From: Nibribacter roseus
Lineage (GTDB): Bacteria; Bacteroidota; Bacteroidia; Cytophagales; Hymenobacteraceae
Assembly (NCBI RefSeq): GCF_042662225.1
Contig: NZ_JBHSYQ010000015.1
Span: 487,757-551,756, forward strand
Direction: 5' to 3'
DNA length: 64,000 bases
The translations under genes and the position numbers were made by a program. The notes below the pieces were generated by a model. It ran no database searches. It worked only from the letters and a program-made list of their open reading frames with translations, and had not been told where the DNA came from. This document shows, piece by piece, positions 26,014 to 34,678 of this stretch. Each line of letters opens with the position of its first letter. Position 1 is the first letter of the stretch.

Positions 26014-26472
26014 ATGGAGCAGCTTTCTTTGCCGTCATTTTCCTACAAACTTAAGGAATCTGAAGGGAAAACTCTTATACATGATGTTATCCGCCGGAAA
26101 TGGCTTGTGCTGACTCCTGAGGAGTGGGTTCGCCAACACATGGTGCACTTTCTGCACAACTTCCTTGGGTTTCCGCTCTCACTCATGAACGTGGAACGAG
26201 GCACCACCTACAATAAGTTACAGAAACGAACCGATATCTGTGTTTACAGCTCAGCTGGTACTCCTTTGTTGCTGATAGAATGTAAAGCACCTGATGTACG
26301 CATCACCAACAATACGGTTCAGCAGGCAGCGGTGTACAATCAAACCATAAAAGCTTCTTACCTTTTGGTGACCAACGGCATTCATCATTTTTGTTGGCGG
26401 GTTGCCTCAGACGGTGTTTCTCTTGAGCCACTACAAGAGTTACCTACCTTTGAGCAGATCAACCTGCACTGA
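26014..26472 (+). CDS. Stand-alone type I restriction HsdR N-terminal domain protein
   Basis: A 152-residue protein matching the HSDR_N nuclease-like domain (PF13588 type). The PD-(D/E)xK core is visible: KRTDICVYSSAGTPLLLIECKAP, with Asp in RTDI and E-C-K as the ExK part, and QQAAVYNQTIKASYLLVTNG afterwards. There is no helicase or modification gene nearby, so it is not a restriction system. Such single-domain proteins are widespread in Bacteroidota and have no proven role. An exact -7 box TATCTTTG lies about 10 bases ahead of the ATG. Confidence 0.88.
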   Translation: MEQLSLPSFSYKLKESEGKTLIHDVIRRKWLVLTPEEWVRQHMVHFLHNFLGFPLSLMNVERGTTYNKLQKRTDICVYSSAGTPLLLIECKAPDVRITNNTVQQAAVYNQTIKASYLLVTNGIHHFCWRVASDGVSLEPLQELPTFEQINLH

Positions 26473-26656
26473 GTTTTTTATGATAAAGCTTGTCTGTATT
26501 CATGAATGAAAGCTATATATTATCACTTTTGACCTGTATGATCGGCTCTTGTTAATTCCTTCAAACCCAAAAGGTAAGATTAAGCTTTATAAAAGGCTTT
26601 CAGTCTTTACAAAATCTGTTACTCCAATATTATTAGGAGAATCACCCACAAACAAA

Positions 26657-26686
26657 ATCGGCCTTCTGAAGAATCAGAAGGCCGAT
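26657..26686. terminator. Bidirectional terminator after ald and HSDR_N gene
   Basis: A perfect 13-bp stem (26657-26669 with 26674-26686), loop AGAA, flanked by AAAA and TTTT. Lies between convergent stops. Confidence 0.8.
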
Positions 26687-26708
26687 AATTTTAATGTAAT
26701 TATTAGAT

Positions 26709-27824
26709 TTAAGCCAAAACTTCGGCTACGTTAACATATGGAAGGTTGAAAGCCTGGGCAACGCCTGGGTACACAACTTTACCGTCAACCACGTTCAATC
26801 CTAATTTCAGCTCTTCACGCTCCTGGCAAGCTTGCTTCCAGCCTTTGTTTGCCAAAAGCAAAGCGTAAGGTAAAGTAGCGTTTGTAAGGGCTAGGGTAGA
26901 AGTATAAGGAACCGCGCCTGGCATGTTGGCAACGCAGTAGTGAACTACATCGTCAATGATGTAAGTAGGGTTTTCGTGGGTAGTAGGCTTGCAAGTTTCA
27001 ATGCAACCTCCCTGATCTACGGCAACGTCTACCAACACCGTACCTGGGCGCATGTCTTTCAGCATGTCGCGGGTGATGAGGTGAGGGGCTTTGGCACCCG
27101 GAATCAACACTGCTCCAATGATCAAATCAGCTGTTTTAATAGCTTCTTTAATATTGTAGTGGTTAGACATAACGGTTCTCACGTTGGCAGGCATAAAGTC
27201 GTCCAGTTCGCGCAGACGCTTTAGGCTAATGTCCATTATGGTCACGTTGGCACCGAAACCAGCCGCAATTTTAGCAGCCTGGGTTCCTACTATACCACCA
27301 CCTAACACCAATACATTGGCTGGGGAAACGCCTGGTACACCTCCTAGTAAAATACCACGGCCTTTTAAAGGCTTCTCCAGGTATTTAGCACCTTCCTGAG
27401 GAGCCATACGTCCGGCAACCTCGCTCATTGGCACCAGCAACGGAAGTGAGCGGTCTTTCAACTCAACTGTCTCGTAAGCAAGGCAGATAGCTTTGCGCTC
27501 AATCATAGCATGCGTTAGCGGCTCATATGAGGCAAAGTGGAAATAAGTGAACAATAACTGGCCTTCCTTGATAAGGTTATACTCCTGCTCAATCGGCTCT
27601 TTTACCTTTACAATCATCTCCGCGATGTTGTACACTTCTTCAATGGAAGGAAGAATAGTGGCGCCAGCGGCTACATACTCTTCGTCTGAGAAGCCACTAC
27701 CTTCACCGGCGGTAGTTTGAACAAAAACGGTATGCCCGTTTTTTACAAACTCGGCCACGCCACCCGGGGTGATGGCTACGCGGTTCTCGTTGTTTTTTAT
27801 CTCCTTAGGAAGACCAATAATCAT
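26709..27824 (-). CDS. ald: Alanine dehydrogenase
   Basis: Converts L-alanine, NAD and water to pyruvate, ammonia and NADH. MIIGLPKEIKNNENRVAITPGG is the typical N terminus with the substrate Arg, FTYFHFASYEP holds the catalytic His region, and VLGGGIVGTQAAKIAAG is the NAD-binding Rossmann loop. DVAVDQGGCIETCKPTTHENP is the family signature. Length of 371 residues is normal. It is monocistronic: the minus strand has an exact -7 box TATATTTG at 27860-27867 and a terminator at 26657. Confidence 0.96.
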   Translation of the reverse strand: MIIGLPKEIKNNENRVAITPGGVAEFVKNGHTVFVQTTAGEGSGFSDEEYVAAGATILPSIEEVYNIAEMIVKVKEPIEQEYNLIKEGQLLFTYFHFASYEPLTHAMIERKAICLAYETVELKDRSLPLLVPMSEVAGRMAPQEGAKYLEKPLKGRGILLGGVPGVSPANVLVLGGGIVGTQAAKIAAGFGANVTIMDISLKRLRELDDFMPANVRTVMSNHYNIKEAIKTADLIIGAVLIPGAKAPHLITRDMLKDMRPGTVLVDVAVDQGGCIETCKPTTHENPTYIIDDVVHYCVANMPGAVPYTSTLALTNATLPYALLLANKGWKQACQEREELKLGLNVVDGKVVYPGVAQAFNLPYVNVAEVLA

Positions 27825-27859
27825 TTTCTGATTTTTTTAGGTGTTGGTGAAAAAGTGCG

Positions 27860-27867
27860 CAAATATA
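27860..27867 (-). promoter_or_regulatory. -7 box for ald
   Basis: The minus strand reads TATATTTG, an exact TAnnTTTG match, 36 bases before the ATG. A TTTG lies upstream with a shorter spacer than the consensus. Confidence 0.5.
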
Positions 27868-27930
27868 CATGAACCTGCCATCAAAGTATTACCCTTTAAA
27901 AGATTTATGTAAATAATTGCCAAAGTTGAT

Positions 27931-27969
27931 TGTTTTTAGCCCTATTTTTTAAAAACTGGTCAAAAACAG
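27931..27969. repeat. Interspersed palindrome, copy 8
   Basis: TGTTTTTAGCC (27931-27941) pairs with GGTCAAAAACA (27958-27968) with one mismatch and one G:T, around CTATTTTTTAAAAACT. Confidence 0.7.
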
Positions 27970-27983
27970 AAATAGCCGGAAAT

Positions 27984-28011
27984 AAAAAAAGGCAGTAACT
28001 TAGTTACTGCC
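27984..28011 (-). terminator. Terminator after DUF1573 gene
   Basis: GGCAGTAACT (27991-28000) and AGTTACTGCC (28002-28011) pair fully; on the minus strand a run of seven T follows. Lies 29 bases past the stop. Confidence 0.85.
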
Positions 28012-28039
28012 ATTAGTACAAAATAAAACTATGAAAAAA

Positions 28040-28819
28040 CTATTTGAAAGGCACTGAGGCCTTGTTCACCTTAACAGCACTCTGTTTTGCCAGGCTCTCA
28101 ACAACGTTAGCTTTAAGCGTGATGGTGGCCGGAGAACCAGTGATATCATTAGAAACTAAGTTTACAGTTTCAATTCTATTGCTTAACACCTGCGGATTAT
28201 AAGTTAGTTCCAATTTAGCTGATTGCCCTGGCTTTACTACAGAAGGGGACATTTTATAAACCACACAGTTGCATGATGACTGTAATTTAGAAACCGTTAA
28301 ATCTTCTTTACCCGTATTTTTAACGGAAAATTTAGCCGTTACTTTCTGTCCTTTTTCCACCTTACCAAAATCATAGGTAGAGCTGGCCAAATTAATTTTT
28401 GGCGAGTTCTCCAATTGGGCTTTGGTTGGGGCAGGAGTGGCAGATTTCTCTACCACTGTTCCTTTGATGAACAGCATTTGAGTATCTGGGGTTCCGTTGG
28501 AGGTAACGGTCAAGGCTTTGTTGAACTGACCCATGGCTGCAGCGTTGTAACCAGCCTTAATCACAGCAGTTTTACCAGGTAAAATAGGCTCTTTAGACCA
28601 TTCAGGGGTGGTACAGCCGCAAGAAGCTTGCACATTAGAAATCAAAACAGGTTCATTTCCCGTATTCTTCACTACAAAATCATAGGTAGCAGGCACACCT
28701 TGGGGTATAGTACCAAAATCATGTACTTCTTTCTCAAAGGTTAGCACCCCTTGGGCTGAGACAAATCCCTGCGTCAGCATTACCAATGCCAAAACCAGGA
28801 GTAAAGAGATTTTTTTCAT
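28040..28819 (-). CDS. DUF1573 secreted protein
   Basis: Begins MKKISLLLVLALVMLTQGFVSAQ, a Sec signal peptide. The mature part contains two Ig-like/ASH-type DUF1573 repeats: FEKEVHDFGTIPQGVPATYDF with NVQASCGCTTPEWSKEPILPG, and TYDFGKVEKGQKVTAKFSVKN with KLQSSCNCVVYKMSPSVVKPG. The paired C-x-C in each repeat is typical. 259 residues. Role unknown in the family; envelope location is expected. Monocistronic, with a -7 box TATTTTTG on the minus strand (28870-28877) and its own terminator. Confidence 0.9.
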   Translation of the reverse strand: MKKISLLLVLALVMLTQGFVSAQGVLTFEKEVHDFGTIPQGVPATYDFVVKNTGNEPVLISNVQASCGCTTPEWSKEPILPGKTAVIKAGYNAAAMGQFNKALTVTSNGTPDTQMLFIKGTVVEKSATPAPTKAQLENSPKINLASSTYDFGKVEKGQKVTAKFSVKNTGKEDLTVSKLQSSCNCVVYKMSPSVVKPGQSAKLELTYNPQVLSNRIETVNLVSNDITGSPATITLKANVVESLAKQSAVKVNKASVPFK

Positions 28820-28938
28820 AATTCTTTTTAAGGTTTAATCCTTTTTAAAAGGCCCTTCTAAGGCCAAAACAAAAATAGATAAAAATAGTTCGAGTTGCCA
28901 TAAAAATATGTAGCAACATGGAGGCAGGGGCATTTTCA

Positions 28939-28970
28939 TTTGAAAATGGGCTAAAATCTGCGTAGTTTTG
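28939..28970 (+). promoter_or_regulatory. Promoter for the E1 fusion gene
   Basis: TTTG at 28939-28942, a 20-base spacer, and TAGTTTTG at 28963-28970 match both Bacteroidota boxes. The ATG at 29013 would follow a leader of about 36 bases. Confidence 0.65.
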
Positions 28971-29012
28971 ACTTTAAAAATCCTAATCTGAACCTACCAT
29001 ATCCTATAACGC

Positions 29013-31424
29013 ATGCAAACCCTTGAACGGACAAACAAGCTTTCCCTTACCAAAGAAGAAATGTTGCAGGATTACCGTATAGCCTGTGAAAGCCGGCAGG
29101 CCAGCCTTACTGGCCGAAAGGAGGTATTCATGGGGAAAGCCAAGTTCGGGATATTCGGTGATGGGAAAGAAGTGGCGCAGTTGGCCATGGCTAAGTTCTT
29201 CCGCAACGGCGATTTTCGTTCGGGATATTACCGTGACCAAACATTTATGATGGCCATAGGGGAGCTGACCGTACAACAGTTCTTCGCTCAATTATATGCC
29301 CACGCCGATGTGGAGCAGGAGCCCTCAACTGCCGGGCGTAGCATGACCGGCCACTTCGGTACCCGCTTGCTGGACGAAGAAGGGAAATGGAAACCTCAGA
29401 CAACTGCCAAAAACTCATCAGCTGATATTTCACCTACCGGAGCTCAGATGCCCCGCCTGTTAGGCTTGGCTTATGCCTCTAAACTTTACCGCCAAAACCC
29501 AGAGCTGCATCAGTTCAAAGATTTTTCGATCAAGGGCAACGAAATAGCCTTTGGTACTATTGGTAACGCCTCCACCTCTGAAGGAGTATTTTTTGAAACC
29601 ATCAATGCCGGCGGAGTACTGCAGGTTCCTATGCTGGTTTCTGTGTGGGATGATGGGTACGGCATTTCGGTTCCTGCCAAATACCAGACCACCAAGAGCA
29701 GTATCTCAGAAATACTGGCGGGTTTCCAGCGTGATGCGCCAGGAGAACAGGGCTACGAGATCTTTAAAGTAAAGGGTTGGGATTATGCGGGGCTGTGCGA
29801 AGTATACCACAAAGCAACGCAGGTCTGCCGTGAGCAGCATGTGCCGGTATTAATTCACGTAGAGGAAATGACGCAACCCCAAGGTCATTCCACCTCAGGG
29901 TCGCATGAGCGTTATAAATCAAAGGAGCGCCTGGCTTGGGAAGAAGAGTATGACTGCATTAAGCAAATGCGGAAATGGCTGCTGGACAATGAGTATGCCA
30001 CTCATGAAGAGCTAAACCATATAGAGGCAGAAGCCAAGGAAGCCGTAAAAGTTTCAAGAGCCAATGCCTGGAAAGCCTTCAATGAAGGGATCTTAGCAGA
30101 CCATAACCAGTGCCTTGCCTTATTAGAGAACTTGGCTCAGTCTGTAGACAACAATTCGTCTGAAATTGCCTCTATCAGAGAAGAGTTAAGCAAAACCTTG
30201 AATCCCTTACGCTCAGACTCCATCAGGGCTGCCCGTAAAGCGTTGCGATACGTGCGCCAGGAAAAGAGCAGAGCTAAGCGGGAGTTGATAGAGTGGTTAG
30301 AGACTGTGCAGGGAGAAAATACCGAGCGCTTTAACTCTTATCTGTACAGCCAGTCAGACGAGTCGGTGATGATGGTGGAAGAGGTGAAAGCCGAATTCAA
30401 TGAAGACAGCCCACTGGTTGACGGCCGCGAGGTGCTGCAGGCATGCTTTGACGCCGCTCTGGCACGCGAGCCCCGCCTGTTCGCAGTGGGGGAAGATGTT
30501 GGTAAAATAGGTGACGTGAACCAAGCTTTTGCCGGATTACAAGATAAATACGGAGAGCTACGGGTAACTGATGCCGGCATAAGGGAGTGTACCATCATTG
30601 GGCAGGGAATAGGAGCTGCGTTAAGAGGCTTACGCCCTATTGCTGAAATACAATACTTAGATTATCTCTTATATGCCATTCAGATTCTTAGTGATGATTT
30701 GGCCAGCTTGCAGTACCGCACCAAAGGCGGACAGAAAGCGCCAGTTATTGTAAGAACGCGTGGTCACCGTTTAGAAGGGGTTTGGCACTCTGGCTCACCC
30801 ATGGGTATGATCTTGCATAGCCTTAGAGGCATGCATGTGTTAGTACCACGCAACATGACCCAAGCGGCAGGCTTCTACAATACCCTGTTAAAGGCTGATG
30901 AGCCGGCATTGGTAGTGGAGTGTTTGAACGGCTACCGCTTAAAAGAAAAATTACCTGCCAACATAGGTGAGTTCACCGTGCCACTAGGGCAGCCAGAAGT
31001 ACTAAGAAAAGGAACGGACATAACTGTGGTTACATACGGTTCTATGTGCCGCATAGTAATGGATGCCGCCGAGCAGCTAGATCAAGTAGGTATCTCTGTT
31101 GAGGTGATTGATGTACAGACGCTGCTGCCATTTGACGTGGAGCATACCATCACAGATTCTATCAGAAAAACAAATAGAGTTTTGTTTACAGATGAAGATG
31201 TTTCTGGTGGTGCCACGGGCTTTATGATGCAGAAAGTAGTGGACGAGCAGGAGGCTTGGCGCTTCTTGGACTCAAAACCAGCAACGCTGTCGGCGCATGA
31301 CCACCGGCCTTCCTATTCTACTGACGGAGACTATTTTTCTAAGCCTAATGCAGAGGATGTGTTTGAAACGGTTTATGCTATCATGAATGAAGCTGACCCA
31401 GTTACATACCCGTCGCTGTTCTAG
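29013..31424 (+). CDS. Fused alpha/beta E1 of a branched-chain 2-oxoacid dehydrogenase
   Basis: Thiamine-diphosphate E1 enzyme; decarboxylates 2-oxoacids and passes the acyl group to lipoyl-E2. Residues 1-370 are the alpha-type half: SGYYRDQTFMMAIGEL, GNEIAFGTIGNASTSEGVFFETIN and WDDGYGISVPA bind the cofactor. A helical linker of about 90 residues leads to the beta-type half, from VDGREVLQACFDAALAREPRL, with GEDVGKIGDVNQ and RTRGHRLEGVWHSGSPMG. The 803-residue fusion is usual in Bacteroidota, where E2 and E3 lie elsewhere. A promoter at 28939 and a terminator at 31433 mark it as monocistronic. Confidence 0.9.
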   Translation: MQTLERTNKLSLTKEEMLQDYRIACESRQASLTGRKEVFMGKAKFGIFGDGKEVAQLAMAKFFRNGDFRSGYYRDQTFMMAIGELTVQQFFAQLYAHADVEQEPSTAGRSMTGHFGTRLLDEEGKWKPQTTAKNSSADISPTGAQMPRLLGLAYASKLYRQNPELHQFKDFSIKGNEIAFGTIGNASTSEGVFFETINAGGVLQVPMLVSVWDDGYGISVPAKYQTTKSSISEILAGFQRDAPGEQGYEIFKVKGWDYAGLCEVYHKATQVCREQHVPVLIHVEEMTQPQGHSTSGSHERYKSKERLAWEEEYDCIKQMRKWLLDNEYATHEELNHIEAEAKEAVKVSRANAWKAFNEGILADHNQCLALLENLAQSVDNNSSEIASIREELSKTLNPLRSDSIRAARKALRYVRQEKSRAKRELIEWLETVQGENTERFNSYLYSQSDESVMMVEEVKAEFNEDSPLVDGREVLQACFDAALAREPRLFAVGEDVGKIGDVNQAFAGLQDKYGELRVTDAGIRECTIIGQGIGAALRGLRPIAEIQYLDYLLYAIQILSDDLASLQYRTKGGQKAPVIVRTRGHRLEGVWHSGSPMGMILHSLRGMHVLVPRNMTQAAGFYNTLLKADEPALVVECLNGYRLKEKLPANIGEFTVPLGQPEVLRKGTDITVVTYGSMCRIVMDAAEQLDQVGISVEVIDVQTLLPFDVEHTITDSIRKTNRVLFTDEDVSGGATGFMMQKVVDEQEAWRFLDSKPATLSAHDHRPSYSTDGDYFSKPNAEDVFETVYAIMNEADPVTYPSLF

Positions 31425-31432
31425 AATTGAAT

Positions 31433-31490
31433 ATTACATATAAAAAGAGGCGGCACGTAAATAAACGTGCCGCCTCTTTTTATATGTAAT
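31433..31490. terminator. Bidirectional terminator with perfect 26-bp arms
   Basis: 31433-31458 is the exact reverse complement of 31465-31490, loop AAATAA. Flanked by the convergent stops at 31424 and 31504. Confidence 0.9.
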
Positions 31491-31503
31491 GTCTTGTTAA
31501 AGC

Positions 31504-32052
31504 CTATTCTTTTGAAAACATGACAATTTCAGAGGTTTCTACTACGTTGCTCTTGTTCAAAGCCCTATCTATGATTTGTATATCAAATTTGATTACATCA
31601 CCTTGACGGATGGCGTTGTTCCTGAAAATATTGAGGCTGAACCTGATGTCACCCTCTAATGGTTCAACGCGTGTGTCAGTAGATACTCTTGGGAACCGTC
31701 CATTGTAGTTGATGGCCTGGTTGCCAACCCTAATAGGTACAAATTCACCATTTTCTTTTCTATAAATGTTTACTAAAAAATTATGGTAAAACTCTGAGCC
31801 AGGGTTGAACGGTGCTGCTTCATCTTCAGGCAACGTGGCAGAAAGCCCTAAATTACCGTCACCGTCTTGAAAGCGCACCACCAATACCAAAGAATCAAAA
31901 AGCGCGTTTTGGGCATTTCGTCTGGTGTATTGCTCTACTCCTCTGTAGGTGATAGAAGGAGTTAAATCAAAGTCTGGTTCAGGGTAGCAGCTTTCCAACC
32001 CCAGGGCCGACAGGGCAAAAGCCAATATTACTAGTAGTTTTTGACGTTTCAT
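31504..32052 (-). CDS. Hypothetical lipoprotein
   Basis: MKRQKLLVILAFALSALGLESC is a lipoprotein signal with lipobox GLESC. The mature protein begins YPEPDFDLTPSITYRGVEQY and shows beta-rich sequence with FQDGDGNLGLS, an Asp/Gly turn that could bind Ca2+. 182 residues. I recall related lipoproteins across Cytophagales but know of no function. It is transcribed alone and divergent from the LuxE-like gene, with starts about 80 bases apart. Confidence 0.75.
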   Translation of the reverse strand: MKRQKLLVILAFALSALGLESCYPEPDFDLTPSITYRGVEQYTRRNAQNALFDSLVLVVRFQDGDGNLGLSATLPEDEAAPFNPGSEFYHNFLVNIYRKENGEFVPIRVGNQAINYNGRFPRVSTDTRVEPLEGDIRFSLNIFRNNAIRQGDVIKFDIQIIDRALNKSNVVETSEIVMFSKE

Positions 32053-32130
32053 GGTGTAAGAAATTGCACCTAAGTTACGAATCCTAACGCTTACCTGCTT
32101 ACTTTGTTGTATAAAAATAGTTCTGGCTCA

Positions 32131-33123
32131 ATGGCCTTCTACAATTCTTTTAAATCTGATCTAGCCTTACTCACCCAAGAAAACTTCTCGGATGCCGCGC
32201 TTGCCTTATTTCAGTATCAGGCACAGAATAATATAATATATAAAAAATTCCTGCACCACTTGGGTTGTGAACCAAATAAGGTGCAGAGTTTAGAGCAAAT
32301 TCCTTTTCTGCCTATTGAGTTTTTTAAAGGTCAGGAGGTGGTTTCTCGTGCTTTTACGCCACAAGCCATTTTCAAAAGCAGCGGTACCACACAGCAAAAC
32401 CGGAGCCGTCATTTTGTGGCTGATGTTTCTTTTTACAAGCAGCATGCCCAGTTACTTTTTGAAGATGCATACGGTCCTTTGGCCGGATGTGTGGTGCTGG
32501 CGCTATTGCCGTCTTACCTAGAGCAAGGGGATTCTTCTTTGGTGATGATGATAGATCATTTTATCAAAGCCACCGGGCAAACAGAAGAAGGATTTTACCT
32601 GCATAACCATAATGATCTGCGAGAAGCTTTAAAAAGTGCCAAGGCTGCCGGCAAAAAGGTTTATCTTTTTGGGGTAACTTATGCTTTATTAGATTTAGCT
32701 GAGGAAATCAGTCCAGAAGAAGGAGAAGGAATTGTTCTTTTTGAAACTGGTGGCATGAAAGGCCGCAGGCGGGAAATGATACGCGAGGAACTGCACGCTA
32801 TTCTTTCTAAAGCGTTTGGCGTAGCGGCTATTCATTCTGAGTATGGAATGACCGAATTGTTGTCACAGGCTTACTCTCAGGGCTTCGGCATATTTCAACC
32901 CTCCAGAACATTGCGTATTTTAATACGTGATGTGAACGATCCATTAGCAGTAAGCGCCGTCTCTAGCTCTGGCGGTATAAACGTAATTGATCTGGCCAAC
33001 ATAGATTCCTGTGCCTTCATAGAAACAAAAGATCTGGGCAAACTTTACTCTGATGGCTCCTTTGAAGTTCTGGGCCGATTCGATAACTCAGATGTGCGGG
33101 GGTGTAACTTAATGGTGGGGTAG
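32131..33123 (+). CDS. LuxE-like acyl-protein synthetase (ANL family)
   Basis: An adenylate-forming enzyme of the LuxE group, which activates a fatty acid and passes it to a protein. FKSSGTTQQNRSRHFV is the nucleotide-binding P-loop-like motif; LFGVTYALLDLAEEI, LFETGGMKGRRREM and HSEYGMTELLSQAYS are the family motifs. The ATG at 32131 is preferred over a TTG at 32104. Length of 330 residues fits. In luminous bacteria LuxE works with LuxC and LuxD, but neither is here, so its partner and product are unknown. The context is single-gene. Confidence 0.82.
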   Translation: MAFYNSFKSDLALLTQENFSDAALALFQYQAQNNIIYKKFLHHLGCEPNKVQSLEQIPFLPIEFFKGQEVVSRAFTPQAIFKSSGTTQQNRSRHFVADVSFYKQHAQLLFEDAYGPLAGCVVLALLPSYLEQGDSSLVMMIDHFIKATGQTEEGFYLHNHNDLREALKSAKAAGKKVYLFGVTYALLDLAEEISPEEGEGIVLFETGGMKGRRREMIREELHAILSKAFGVAAIHSEYGMTELLSQAYSQGFGIFQPSRTLRILIRDVNDPLAVSAVSSSGGINVIDLANIDSCAFIETKDLGKLYSDGSFEVLGRFDNSDVRGCNLMVG

Positions 33124-33163
33124 AGGCATAAAACAGCGATTTAAGAAGTAGCTAAATTTGATT

Positions 33164-33201
33164 GTATTAGGCCTGTTTTTGAAAAAGTAGCCATAAAACA
33201 G
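33164..33201. repeat. Interspersed palindrome, copy 9
   Basis: GTATTAGGCCTGTTTTTG and AAAAAGTAGCCATAAAACAG show the family core and outer arms; the last bases run into the terminator palindrome at 33195. Confidence 0.65.
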
Positions 33202-33244
33202 AAATGCCTTGTTCTTTAATTAAAGAACAAGGCATTTCTGTTTT
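33195..33244. terminator. Perfect 50-base palindrome, bidirectional terminator
   Basis: 25-bp arms meet at 33219/33220 with no unpaired loop base, AAAA at the start and TTTT at the end. Lies between the convergent genes ending at 33123 and 33256. Confidence 0.85.
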
Positions 33245-33255
33245 CAACTCAACCA

Positions 33256-34410
33256 TTACTTCGCGTATTGGCGGGCATCTTCTTCTGTGATAGTCTCGTC
33301 ACTCATGATAATAAGGCGTTCTACTACGTTTCGGAGCTCGCGTACATTTCCTCTCCAATCCAGGCCCTGAAGGTATTTTAAAGCATCTGGTGTAATGGCT
33401 TTCGGTTTGTTGCCGTAGTCGCGGGCCACGTCTTGCAGAAATTTATTCACCAGATCAGGAATGTCTTCTCGGCGCTCGTTTAGCGGGGGCACGTGAATTA
33501 GAATTACGCTCAGCCTATGGTACAAATCTTCCCTGAAGTTTTTCGCCTCAATTTCTTCCAGCAGATTTTTGTTTGTAGCGGCCACCACCCGCACATCTAC
33601 GGTAATGTCTTTGTCGCCCCCTACGCGGGTAATTTTATGTTCCTGCAGGGCCCTTAGTACTTTGGCCTGTGCTGATAAGCTCATGTCGCCAATTTCATCA
33701 AGAAACAGAGTGCCTCCGTTGGCTTGCTCAAACTTACCTATGCGTTGTTTTACTGCTGAGGTAAAAGAACCTTTCTCATGCCCGAATAACTCACTTTCAA
33801 TCAATTCGCTTGGTATAGCTGCGCAGTTTACCTCAATCATTGGGGATTGGGCACGGCTGCTTTGCTCGTGCAGTGCTCTTGCCACCAATTCTTTACCTGC
33901 TCCGTTTGGACCGGTAATCAACACGCGGGCATCAGTGGGGGCTACTTTGTCTATGGCAGATTTTACCTTGCCAAGGGCAGGGGATGAGCCTACCATTTCA
34001 AACGTTTTAGAGATCTTCTTCTTCAACGTTTTCGTCTCAGTCACCAGTGTTGCTTTGTCAAGGGCATTACGCACCGACACCAGCAATCGGTTCAGATCCG
34101 GTGGCTTCACCAGAAAGTCGTAGGCTCCTTTTTTAGTGGCCTCAACGGCGGTGTCAATGGTTCCGTGGGCTGAAATCATAATAAACGGAGTGTCAGGCAC
34201 CAGAATCATGGCTCGTTCCAGCAGCTCCATGCCGTCCATTTTAGGCATTTTTATATCGCAAAGCACCACATCGTACTTTGCTTTCTGAAGCATGTCTAAG
34301 GCCTTTTCCCCGTCTTCGGCTTCGTCTACAGTATAGCTTTCGTATTCTAGTATTTCTTTGAGCGTGTACCGGATGCTTCGCTCATCATCTACAATCAGTA
34401 TTTTGGGCAT
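33256..34410 (-). CDS. Sigma-54-dependent response regulator lacking a DNA-binding domain
   Basis: Two-component transcription activator of the NtrC type. Residues 1-120 are a receiver domain (ILIVDDE, phospho-acceptor Asp52 in CDIKMPKMDG, Lys in VKPPD). Residues about 145-375 are the AAA+ domain with GPNGAGKE (Walker A), LFGHEKGSFTSAVK (the sigma-54 contact loop, GSFTSA in place of GAFTGA), TLFLDEIGDM (Walker B) and the R-finger region FREDLYHRLSV. The protein ends at residue 384 just after the AAA+ lid, with no Fis-type helix-turn-helix. Versions of this length are known in Bacteroidota. Its kinase is not adjacent. Confidence 0.92.
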   Translation of the reverse strand: MPKILIVDDERSIRYTLKEILEYESYTVDEAEDGEKALDMLQKAKYDVVLCDIKMPKMDGMELLERAMILVPDTPFIMISAHGTIDTAVEATKKGAYDFLVKPPDLNRLLVSVRNALDKATLVTETKTLKKKISKTFEMVGSSPALGKVKSAIDKVAPTDARVLITGPNGAGKELVARALHEQSSRAQSPMIEVNCAAIPSELIESELFGHEKGSFTSAVKQRIGKFEQANGGTLFLDEIGDMSLSAQAKVLRALQEHKITRVGGDKDITVDVRVVAATNKNLLEEIEAKNFREDLYHRLSVILIHVPPLNERREDIPDLVNKFLQDVARDYGNKPKAITPDALKYLQGLDWRGNVRELRNVVERLIIMSDETITEEDARQYAK

Positions 34411-34484
34411 GGGTTTTCCTTTCTTGTCGAACGGCTAAAGTTCGTGATTATTTCCGTGCAATACGCGAGAAATAGGATAGAGGA

Positions 34485-34523
34485 TGTTTTTGCCCTGATT
34501 TTCAGAAAACAGCTTTAAAACAG
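34485..34523. repeat. Interspersed palindrome, copy 10
   Basis: TGTTTTTGCCCTGATTTTC and AGAAAACAGCTTTAAAACAG carry the family core and arms. Confidence 0.6.
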
Positions 34524-34636
34524 TAGTCTTTCCCTTGATCACAACAAATGCACCCACACATATTTCTTGAAAGGAAAAGATGATTTAGAAACTTTTAAAT
34601 ACGCCTGCTAACGTGGCGACAACGGTAATAGTATAA

Positions 34637-34672
34637 TTGTTGCCGTTTTTTCAGAAATGTCCGTTACCTTTG
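34637..34672 (+). promoter_or_regulatory. Promoter for a putative small RNA
   Basis: TACCTTTG at 34665-34672 is an exact -7 box. TTG at 34640-34642 (spacer 22) serves as the -33 element. No gene begins within 240 bases downstream. Confidence 0.55.
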
Positions 34673-34678
34673 CAACCG

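Noticed and set aside
26014..26472. A type I restriction system
   Set aside because: Only the HSDR_N domain exists; there are no HsdM, HsdS or helicase parts nearby.
32131..33123. A bioluminescence (lux) locus
   Set aside because: Only a LuxE-like enzyme is present, without luxA, luxB, luxC or luxD.
33569..34123. 184-residue plus-strand frame opposite the NtrC-type regulator
   Set aside because: Ser/Arg/Leu-rich shadow of a well-supported gene, with no motif.
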